Below, piece after piece: positions 13,189 to 19,334 of a DNA stretch of 19,334 nt. Source of the DNA: Deltaproteobacteria bacterium UBA2385 (GTDB lineage: Bacteria > Myxococcota_A > UBA796 > UBA2385); the NCBI GenBank assembly GCA_002343455.1, contig DDSR01000446.1:3119-22452 (forward strand), in the 5' to 3' direction. The notes below the pieces were generated by a model. It was not told the origin of the DNA and did not search any database. It saw only the letters and a list, made by a program, of their open reading frames with translations. Position numbers and translations under genes: made by a program. The number at the start of each line of letters is the position of its first letter. Position 1 is the first letter of the stretch.

Positions 13189-15633
13189 TCAGTGCTCCTT
13201 GGGGGGCAGGTCGGCGCTGGGATCCTCGACCGGCTTGTCCGGGCGGCCCCCGCTCCGGGAGGTGCTGGATGAGTCCTCTTCCGGCTGCCGACGCAGCGGG
13301 CTCTGGATGTCCAGGGTGATGATCGAGGAGCTGTCCGTCGCCGGGCTGGGTGGCGCCCGGTTGGGCATGCCTGGGTACTCGACCCGGTGGTGGTAGATGC
13401 CCAGAAGGGTCGTCGTGAAGCTGTCGACGATCTTGTAGAGCTCCTGCACGGTCAGCGGACAGTTCTCGAGCTGGCCGTCGGTGACGGCGTCGTTGACCAG
13501 CCGCTGGACCAGGGCGCGGATGTTGGTCGCGGTCGGCTCCTTCAGGGTGCGGCAGGCGGCCTCGCAGCGGTCGGCCAGCAGCATGATGCCGGCCTCGCGC
13601 GTGTCGGGGATGGGCCCGGGGTAGCGGAACTCCCGCTCGTCGACGGGCTCGTCGGGGCCGGCGGCTTCGAGGGCCTTGACGTAGAAGTACTGGATCAGGC
13701 CGGTGCCGTGGTGCATGGAGATGCCGTCCACCACGGGCCCAGGCAGCTTGTACTGGCGGGCGACGGCCTGACCGTCGACGACGTGGGAGAGGATCGCCCG
13801 CGCGCTCTGCCGCGGGTGGAGCCGGTCGTGCGGGTTGGGGCCGCCGCCCTGGTTCTCGATGAAGAACTGGGGTTGCATGGCCTTGCCGATGTCGTGAAAG
13901 TAGCAGGAGACCCGCACCATCAGCGTGTTGGCGCCGATGGCCGTGGCGGCCTGCTCGCAGAGCGAGCCCATGATGACGCTGTGGTGGTAGGTCCCCGGCG
14001 CGCGCATCATCAGCTGCCGCAGCAGCGGGTGGTTGAGGTTGGCCAGCTCGATCAGCTTGTAGTCGGTGAGGAAGCCGCCCAGCTCGAAGAGGGGGACCAG
14101 GACCAGGACCATGCCGCCGGAGAGCAGGCCGCCGAGGAAGGCGAAGCCGACGTCCCAGAGCGGCTGGGAGGAGGCCGGGACGGCCGTCGGCGTGTGGCCG
14201 AGGTGCACCTGGACGAGGTTGATCAGCAGGGCCGCCCCGCCGTTGACGAGGCCGGTCAGCAGGCCGGCGCGGAGGATGCCGGCGCGCTCGGTGGACTGCA
14301 CCGCGGCCGAGGCGCCGACCAGGGCGCTGAGCAGGAAGTAGAGGCTGAGCAGGACCTGCTGGTCCATCATCATGCCGGCGGCCGCCGCCATGGCGACCGC
14401 GAAGATCAGGGCGGTCTCGCTGTTGACGAGGATGCGGACCACCATCGCCCCGCCCGCCACCGGGGCCATGTACCAGAGGCTGCTGGGCGCCATGCCGTTG
14501 CCCATGGCGGTGGCCAGCGGCTCGGCCATCTGGACCAGGACGCGCGAGAGCAACAACATCAGCAGGCCGACCAGGGTCATGGCCTCGATGTCCCGCACCC
14601 GGGTCGAGAAGCGCTCCATCTGGCTGGAGCCGTAGAGGTAGAGCACCCCGTAGACCAGGGCGCAGAGCGCGACCAGCGCCAGCAGCACGCCCATGATGCC
14701 GGGACCGCTGCGGGTGGCCTGCAGAGCGCGGATCATGTCGACCTGCTGGGTGGTCAGGACGTCGCCCTCACGCACCAGGGACTTGCCCTGCTGGATGAAG
14801 ACCTCCTGCACCCCCTGGGCCTCGCGGGCCTGGCGGCGGCGCTCTTCGGTGATCAGCTGGTTGTAGGAGAAGTTCGGCCGGATGGCGGCGCGGGCCACGC
14901 CCAGGGCGGTTCGGGCGAGCTCGGCCTCGGGGCCGTTGGAGCCGCCTCGCTCCAGCGCGTACAGGTTCAGCGCCTGCCGCGCCTCCTCCGCCGTGCGGAC
15001 CGTGTCGAGGTCCTCGAGCAGGCCCTCGTCCCGGCTGTTGGGCAGGATGCGGACCACCGAGACCGCCCGCCCGTCCACGGGCAGCAGGCTGCGGTCGGCC
15101 ACGATGTAGCGCTGCAGGGCGACGCCGACGAAGTCGACGGTCTGGGCCTCGATTCGGGCGTCGAAGCGCGAGCCGACCACCCGCTGGATGTCCTCTTCGG
15201 AGACCGGCAGCTCGATGTCCCGCAGGAAGTCGCGGGCGAGGGCGGACTGCTCTTCGTCCGAGAGCACCGCGCGGCCCGAGGCACGCGCCCCCAGGAGGGC
15301 CTCGTCGTGGCGGCGGCGAGCCTGCTCGAAGGCGGTCGAGAGGCGGGCCTGCAAGCGCGAGGCGAGGGTGGCGTCGAAGTCGTAGACCGGAGGGACCGAG
15401 GCCTCGGCCCGCCGCTGCTGCTCCAGGGTGCTGGACCAGTCGACATACTTGAACGAGGTGGTGGCCCGCACATCGCGGTCGGAGACCTCGCCGGCCTGGA
15501 AGTCCCGGGTCGGCACCCGCACATAGTCGATGACCAGCAGGGCGGTCCCGATCGCCAGCATCAGCAGGGCCAGGAGCCGCCGGGTGGGGGCGGAGGCGAG
15601 GCGCTCGCCCAAGCTGACCAGGATGGCCTTCAT
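13189..15633 (-). CDS. pgpH: 7TM-HD membrane phosphodiesterase (PgpH/YqfF family, cyclic-di-AMP hydrolase)
   Basis: An 814-residue inner-membrane protein. One N-terminal span (about 20-37) is followed by a 7TMR-HDED extracytoplasmic domain (about 40-305, e.g. YDFDATLASRLQARLSTAFE), seven membrane spans (about 312-520), and a cytoplasmic HD domain (about 530-740) with PGTYHHSV, YFHDIGK and MHHGTG. The His/Asp metal ligands (HD of HDIGK near residue 580) are present. In characterised members this family degrades cyclic-di-AMP. The tail after about 745 is Pro/Ser-rich and probably disordered. The ATG at 15633 overlaps the phoH stop by one base (TGATG), so translation is coupled; a TTG one codon upstream is the alternative. 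The gene lies between phoH and ybeY, its usual context. Confidence 0.94.
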   Translation of the reverse strand: MKAILVSLGERLASAPTRRLLALLMLAIGTALLVIDYVRVPTRDFQAGEVSDRDVRATTSFKYVDWSSTLEQQRRAEASVPPVYDFDATLASRLQARLSTAFEQARRRHDEALLGARASGRAVLSDEEQSALARDFLRDIELPVSEEDIQRVVGSRFDARIEAQTVDFVGVALQRYIVADRSLLPVDGRAVSVVRILPNSRDEGLLEDLDTVRTAEEARQALNLYALERGGSNGPEAELARTALGVARAAIRPNFSYNQLITEERRRQAREAQGVQEVFIQQGKSLVREGDVLTTQQVDMIRALQATRSGPGIMGVLLALVALCALVYGVLYLYGSSQMERFSTRVRDIEAMTLVGLLMLLLSRVLVQMAEPLATAMGNGMAPSSLWYMAPVAGGAMVVRILVNSETALIFAVAMAAAAGMMMDQQVLLSLYFLLSALVGASAAVQSTERAGILRAGLLTGLVNGGAALLINLVQVHLGHTPTAVPASSQPLWDVGFAFLGGLLSGGMVLVLVPLFELGGFLTDYKLIELANLNHPLLRQLMMRAPGTYHHSVIMGSLCEQAATAIGANTLMVRVSCYFHDIGKAMQPQFFIENQGGGPNPHDRLHPRQSARAILSHVVDGQAVARQYKLPGPVVDGISMHHGTGLIQYFYVKALEAAGPDEPVDEREFRYPGPIPDTREAGIMLLADRCEAACRTLKEPTATNIRALVQRLVNDAVTDGQLENCPLTVQELYKIVDSFTTTLLGIYHHRVEYPGMPNRAPPSPATDSSSIITLDIQSPLRRQPEEDSSSTSRSGGRPDKPVEDPSADLPPKEH

Positions 15634-16691
15634 CAACCCTTGGCCTCGGCGCGGGCGTAGGCGCGGATGACCGCGGAGACCAGCGGATGGCGCACGACAT
15701 CGGCGTCGGTGAAGCGCACCGAGGCGATGCCATCGACCCCTTCGAGGATCTGGACGGCGTGCATCAGCCCGCTGCGTCCCCCTTCGAGGTCGATCTGGGT
15801 TGGGTCGCCGGTGACGACCACCTGGGAGCCGACCCCGGTCCGGGTCAGCAGCATCTTGACCTGCTCGGGGGTCGCGTTCTGGGCCTCGTCCAGGATGATG
15901 AAGGCGTCCGAGAGGGTCCGACCCCGCATGAAGGCGAGCGGCGCGACCTCGATCACGTCCTTCTCCATCAACCGAGCCGAGCGCTCGACCCCGATCAGGT
16001 CGTGCATGGCGTCGTAGAGAGGGCGCAGGTAGGGGTTGACCTTCTCGACGAGGTCGCCGGGGAGGAAGCCGAGCTTCTCCCCCGCCTCGACGGCCGGTCG
16101 GCAGAGCACGATGCGGCGGACCGACTGCCTCATCAAGGCCGAGACGGCCATGGCCATCGCGAGGTAGGTCTTGCCGGTGCCGGCGGGCCCCAGGCCGAAG
16201 ACGAGGTCGTGGTCACGAATGGCCTGCACATAGGCGCGCTGGCGGGGCGAGCGCGGGTGGACCTGCCTGCGGCCGACGCCGATGTTGACGACATCCCGGT
16301 AGAGGTCCAGCAGGACGATCTCGGGGTCCTCGCGCAGCATCCGGCAGGCCTGGTCGACGTCGGCGCCCGAGAGCGGGAAGCCGGCCATCGCCACCCGGTA
16401 GAGCTGCTCGATCGCGGCGGCGGCCTGCTCGGCGTTGAGGACGGGCCCTCGCACCATGAGCTGCTGGCCGCGATGGCTGACCTGCACGCCCAGGGCCTTG
16501 GAGAGGATCTGCAGGTTCTGGCCTACCTGCCCGGCCACCTCTCGAACGGCGCTGGCTTCGTTGAAGTCGAGCGTCAGGCGAACGAGGCCCTCGCCCTCGT
16601 CCAAGCGCTCGACGACCAGGGTGTCACCGCGGTCGGGAGCGTCGACGGCAGGCTTGATGATGGCGATCGGGCACCTCCGGCTGGTCAGCAA
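15633..16691 (-). CDS. phoH: PhoH-family ATPase (YbeZ-like)
   Basis: Up to 352 residues, cytoplasmic. An N-terminal KH-like/RNA-binding region (about 35-110) precedes the PhoH P-loop domain: Walker A GPAGTGKT (168-175), VLCRPAVEAGEKLGFLPGDL, and Walker B FIILDEAQNATPEQ (264-277), followed by TRTGVGSQVVVTGDPTQIDL. Known partners are YbeY and RNA-processing enzymes; it is probably an RNA-linked helicase/ATPase. The start is uncertain. No ATG lies near the N-terminus; the longest frame uses TTG at 16691, which has no Shine-Dalgarno. A perfect GGAGG lies inside the frame at 16678-16674, and the in-frame codon at the right distance is ATC (16667), a possible non-canonical start. The coding end overlaps pgpH by one base. 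Confidence 0.93.
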   Translation of the reverse strand: MLTSRRCPIAIIKPAVDAPDRGDTLVVERLDEGEGLVRLTLDFNEASAVREVAGQVGQNLQILSKALGVQVSHRGQQLMVRGPVLNAEQAAAAIEQLYRVAMAGFPLSGADVDQACRMLREDPEIVLLDLYRDVVNIGVGRRQVHPRSPRQRAYVQAIRDHDLVFGLGPAGTGKTYLAMAMAVSALMRQSVRRIVLCRPAVEAGEKLGFLPGDLVEKVNPYLRPLYDAMHDLIGVERSARLMEKDVIEVAPLAFMRGRTLSDAFIILDEAQNATPEQVKMLLTRTGVGSQVVVTGDPTQIDLEGGRSGLMHAVQILEGVDGIASVRFTDADVVRHPLVSAVIRAYARAEAKG

Positions 16692-16703
16692 ATGGTGGGA
16701 GGT
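16673..16703 (-). promoter_or_regulatory. Possible hairpin covering the phoH Shine-Dalgarno
   Basis: On the minus strand ACCTCC (16703-16698) is complementary to GGAGGT (16678-16673), the only good ribosome-binding site near the phoH start. The loop is 19 bases and includes the TTG candidate start. If transcribed, the stem would hide the site. The stem is only six pairs, so it may be chance. Confidence 0.3.
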
Positions 16704-16807
16704 ACGGTTCGGATCGGAAGCGACCTCGCCGGAATCTACCGACAGGCTAAGCGGCTGCTCCTTACCCCGTCAACGGCAGGCACCCTCCCCCCCCTCCGGA
16801 GCACACC

Positions 16808-17905
16808 ATGATCATCGGCATCCCCAAGGAGATCAAGCCACAAGAGAACCGCGTCGGCTGCATTCCCAGCAATGTGCGGCAGCTCGTGGAGCATGGTCAC
16901 AAGGTCCTCGTCCAGCGCAGCGCCGGCGAGGGCTCCGGCATCTCCGACCAGGAGTACATCGAGGCCGGCGGCATCCTGGTGGACGACGCCGCCGCGGTCT
17001 GGGGCGAGGCCGAGATGATCTGGAAGGTCAAGGAGCCGATCGCTCCCGAGTACCCGCTGCTTCGGGAGGGGCAGATCCTCTACACCTACCTGCACCTCGC
17101 GCCCGACCTCGCCCAGACCCGCGCCCTGCTCGACAGCGGCTGCGTGGCCTTCGCGTACGAGACGGTCGAGGTCAACCGCAGCCTGCCGCTGCTGACGCCG
17201 ATGAGCGAGGTGGCGGGGCGGCTGTCCGTGCAGGCCGGGGCGCACTGCCTGGAGAAGCACCAGCGCGGGCGGGGCGTGCTGCTGGGCGGCGTGCCCGGCG
17301 TCCCCCCCGGCAAGGTGATGATCATCGGCGGCGGCATCGTCGGCAAGAACGCCTGCGCCATGGCCGTGGGCATGGGGGCCGATGTGACCGTGCTGGACAT
17401 CAACATGGACGTGCTGCGCTGGTACGACGACCTCTACCGCGGGCGGGTCAAGACCCTCTACAGCAGCCGGCACAACATCGAGACCTCGCTGACCGAGACC
17501 GACCTGCTGATCGGCGCGGTCCTGGTCGCCGGCGCCAAGGCCCCCCACCTCGTCCGCCGCGAGCACCTCAGCCTGATGAAGCCGGGCGCGGCCATCGTGG
17601 ACGTGGCCGTCGACCAGGGAGGCTGCGTCGAGACCACCCACCCGACCACCCACGCCGACCCGATCTACGTGATCGACGACATCGTGCACTACGGCGTGGC
17701 CAACATGCCCGGCGCGGTCGCTCGCACCAGCACCTTCGCGCTGAACAACGCCACCCTCGGCTACGGCCTGAAGCTGGCCAACATGGGCTGGCGCGCCGCC
17801 ATCGAGCAGGACGCCGGGCTGAAGAAGGGGCTGAACGTCTGCCAGGGCGTCATCACCTACCAGGCGGTGGGCGAGGCCCACGGCTTGCCCTGGACGCAGA
17901 TCTGA
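16808..17905 (+). CDS. ald: Alanine dehydrogenase
   Basis: A 365-residue NAD-dependent alanine dehydrogenase (L-alanine to pyruvate and ammonia, reversible), cytoplasmic. It begins [20 protein letters not shown], with the family's substrate-binding Arg15 and the catalytic Lys in IWKVKEP (about 74-76). The catalytic His is in YLHLAPD (about residue 96). The NAD-binding Rossmann motif is [20 protein letters not shown] (about 170-190), followed by [11 protein letters not shown]; the Asp after the second strand indicates NAD over [24 protein letters not shown] and [20 protein letters not shown] are typical. The length fits the family (about 370). GGAG (16798-16801) is six bases before the ATG. 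It is divergent from phoH with 116 bases between; a promoter is expected there but none is convincing. Confidence 0.95.
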   Translation: MIIGIPKEIKPQENRVGCIPSNVRQLVEHGHKVLVQRSAGEGSGISDQEYIEAGGILVDDAAAVWGEAEMIWKVKEPIAPEYPLLREGQILYTYLHLAPDLAQTRALLDSGCVAFAYETVEVNRSLPLLTPMSEVAGRLSVQAGAHCLEKHQRGRGVLLGGVPGVPPGKVMIIGGGIVGKNACAMAVGMGADVTVLDINMDVLRWYDDLYRGRVKTLYSSRHNIETSLTETDLLIGAVLVAGAKAPHLVRREHLSLMKPGAAIVDVAVDQGGCVETTHPTTHADPIYVIDDIVHYGVANMPGAVARTSTFALNNATLGYGLKLANMGWRAAIEQDAGLKKGLNVCQGVITYQAVGEAHGLPWTQI

Positions 17906-17951
17906 GCCACGGGCTGATCCGCTTCGGCGGCCTCGGCCACTGATACGGACG

Positions 17952-18578
17952 ATGCAGCTCGTACCCCTCGGACCCCTGACCCCCGCCATCACGCAGGCCG
18001 CGATTGCCGGCGATCGGGGTGCCCTCCGTCATGTCTTCGCACACCTGATGGAGTGGCTCCCGGCGGCGGCACGGCGCCTGTACGGCAACAACCTGGACCC
18101 CGAAGAGCTCTGCCAGGACACCTTCACGGTGGTCGTGCGGCGCATCGACAGCCTGGGAGAGGCCGCCAAGCTGGACTACTGGGTGATGGGCATCCTGCGC
18201 CGGGTCGCCGCCGATCACCTGAAGAAGGAGCGCCGCCGCCCGCGGGTCCTGGTCGCCGACATCGAGCTGGCCTCGGCCCTCTCGCAGGAGCCGCCGATGC
18301 CCGGCAGCGAGCGCCGCTCGCCCGAGACCGATGCGTGGCGCAAGCAGGCCGTGGCCATCGGGGAGCGCATCCTGGTGGACCTCGATCCCGACGCCCGCGA
18401 GGCCTTCATCCTGCACCTGGAAGGCTGGTCCCAGACCGAGATCGCCGGCATGACCGACTCCCCGCGCGGCACGGTGGCCAGCCGCCTGCGCCGCGCCAAC
18501 CGTCATGTGCGCGAAGCGAGCCTCGCCTTGGGGCTCCGCGCGGACAGCGACACGATCGAAGAGGAGGTCGGACGATGA
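17952..18578 (+). CDS. ECF-type RNA polymerase sigma factor
   Basis: A 208-residue sigma-70 family protein lacking regions 1 and 3. Region 2 (about 20-95) reads AAARRLYGNNLDPEELCQDT, FTVVVRRIDSL, YWVMGILRRVAADHLKKERR, with the core-binding and -10 recognition helices recognisable. Region 4 (about 135-190) contains LDPDAREAFILHLEGWSQTE, IAGMTDSPRGTVASRLRRAN, a typical HTH for -35 recognition. The linker between them (about 100-130) is longer than usual and Pro/Ser-rich. The C-terminal end GLRADSDTIEEEVGR is acidic. The start is ATG 17952, with only a weak Shine-Dalgarno. Its TGA overlaps the ATG of the downstream membrane protein by four bases, so the two are translationally coupled, the usual sign of a sigma/anti-sigma pair. 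Confidence 0.92.
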   Translation: MQLVPLGPLTPAITQAAIAGDRGALRHVFAHLMEWLPAAARRLYGNNLDPEELCQDTFTVVVRRIDSLGEAAKLDYWVMGILRRVAADHLKKERRRPRVLVADIELASALSQEPPMPGSERRSPETDAWRKQAVAIGERILVDLDPDAREAFILHLEGWSQTEIAGMTDSPRGTVASRLRRANRHVREASLALGLRADSDTIEEEVGR

Positions 18579-19334
18579 ACGACAACCGTTTCGGACCGAA
18601 CGACCCGCCCTCCAACCTGGTGGTCCTCCCTGTCGCAGAGGGCATGCAGCGCGAGCGCGTCAGCGAGGAGCGCCTGCTCGATCAACCGGACCCCCTGCAG
18701 GGCTGGTTCGAGGCCTCGGGGCAGGACGCGGCGGCGGATGACCGCCTGCGCCGCTTCGTCGATGGCCTGCTGGGGGACATGCCGGTCGAGGTGGGGGCCT
18801 CTGTCCCCGACGAGCCCATCCCCACTGACGAGCCCAGCACCCTCGACGACGAGGGGCCCTCCACCCTGCAGATCCGACAGGCCCGCCAGCAGCGGCGCCT
18901 GGCGGTCCAGCCGCTCGTCCTGGCGCACTGGTTCGATGCGGCCGCCGACGGCGGCGCCGCCGATCGTCGCCTCCGCGCCTTCGCGGCCCAGCAGCTCCGG
19001 TCGCCTGCGACGCCCCGGCCTTCGCATGTCCGGCCCTGGATGGGCCTGGCGATCGCGGCCTGCGCGCTGCTCGCCATCGGCGTCGCCGGCTGGATGGGCC
19101 GAACGCCGGGGGAGCCCTCGCAGCCGGCCCTGTCTCTCGACGCCGGCTCGCTGGCGGCGACCCCGACCCTGCAGCCCCTCGCGGAGGCGCCGCTGCCCCC
19201 CGCGCCGCTGCCCGCGCCGGTCCAAGCGGACCCGCAGCAGCAGGCCTCTCTGCCCACCCCCCAGGCGCCGGCCCCGCTGCCCCCCTCGGCTCCGGAGGTC
19301 GACCGGCTCGAGCTCGCCGTGGACGAGGCCCCCC
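18575..19334 (+). CDS. Single-pass membrane protein, probable anti-sigma partner (cut by window edge)
   Basis: 253 codons are visible and the frame is open at the window end. GAGGAGG (18561-18567) lies seven bases before the ATG. The N-terminal ~150 residues are predicted cytoplasmic and contain a repeated segment: WFEASGQDAAADDRLRRF (44-61) and WFDAAADGGAADRRLRAF (119-136), aligned without gaps at 10 of 18 identical positions. A single hydrophobic span follows (about 154-176, MGLAIAACALLAIGVAGWMG). The rest is a long Pro/Ala/Gln-rich stretch, presumably periplasmic. This orientation fits a transmembrane anti-sigma factor. I see no classical zinc-binding HxxxCxxC anti-sigma motif, so the role rests on the overlap with the ECF gene and the topology. 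The C-terminal part outside the window is unknown. Confidence 0.75.
   Translation, partial: MNDNRFGPNDPPSNLVVLPVAEGMQRERVSEERLLDQPDPLQGWFEASGQDAAADDRLRRFVDGLLGDMPVEVGASVPDEPIPTDEPSTLDDEGPSTLQIRQARQQRRLAVQPLVLAHWFDAAADGGAADRRLRAFAAQQLRSPATPRPSHVRPWMGLAIAACALLAIGVAGWMGRTPGEPSQPALSLDAGSLAATPTLQPLAEAPLPPAPLPAPVQADPQQQASLPTPQAPAPLPPSAPEVDRLELAVDEAP

Noticed and set aside
16746..16761. Possible -24/-12 promoter upstream of ald (AGGCTAAGCGGCTGCT)
   Set aside because: GG and GC have the right spacing, but most other consensus positions do not match and there is no nearby activator-type palindrome.
17919..17930. CCGC-TTCG-GCGG hairpin after ald as a terminator
   Set aside because: Only four base pairs and no T-run; the ECF gene follows 46 bases after the ald stop and could be read through.

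Overview
The window is very GC-rich, densely coded DNA, most likely from a myxobacterium-like member of the Myxococcota / former Deltaproteobacteria. This is an inference. It rests on the high GC, a cytoplasmic Ser/Thr kinase-ATPase-TPR protein beside an FHA-type sigma-54 activator, lipoproteins with an acidic/Gly/Ser-rich stretch after the lipobox, and a PhoH / 7TM-HD phosphodiesterase / YbeY cluster. No rRNA, tRNA, CRISPR array or intact insertion sequence was seen.

Layout. (1) 1-1791, minus strand: prfB then lysS (lysS runs off the left edge). prfB is not one open frame. Its first 23 codons end at an in-frame TGA inside a canonical RF2 programmed +1 frameshift site. (2) 1897-2397, plus: a small conserved protein of unsure function. 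(3) 2401-5394, minus: a tightly overlapping molybdate operon, one-component regulator (HTH + binding-protein-like domain) - modA - modB - modC. (4) 5562-7549, minus: an FHA/AAA+/Fis sigma-54 activator and, downstream of it, a small lipoprotein gene. The lipoprotein gene is preceded by a near-consensus -24/-12 promoter and, about 80-90 bases further upstream, a perfect 16-base palindrome that looks like an activator site. (5) 7572-10376, plus: a 934-residue kinase-ATPase-TPR protein whose start is only 22 bases from the start of the activator gene. (6) 10426-11270: an AT-richer orphan gene and a 401-base gene-free repeat patch (51-52 base tandem units, a 22-bp-arm hairpin, and a second copy of a REP-like palindrome also found at 5450). 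(7) 11271-12620, minus: a HipA-fold kinase with its own N-terminal HTH (HipH/YjjJ type), preceded by an AT-rich promoter with direct-repeat operator candidates. (8) 12706-16691, minus: phoH - pgpH - ybeY. (9) 16808-17905, plus: alanine dehydrogenase. (10) 17952-19334, plus: an ECF sigma factor overlapping a single-pass membrane protein, probably its anti-sigma partner, which is cut by the right edge.

How they work together. The most interesting unit is 5562-10376. It suggests a circuit in which the kinase phosphorylates a partner, the FHA activator reads the phosphothreonine state, and the activator drives sigma-54 transcription of the adjacent lipoprotein gene from a site built into the intergenic gap. 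The sequence shows the parts; the wiring is inference. The mod operon, the translation/RNA-quality genes (prfB, lysS, ybeY, phoH) and ald are ordinary core functions. The 10.4-12.7 kb section (orphan gene, repeats, HipH) looks accessory.
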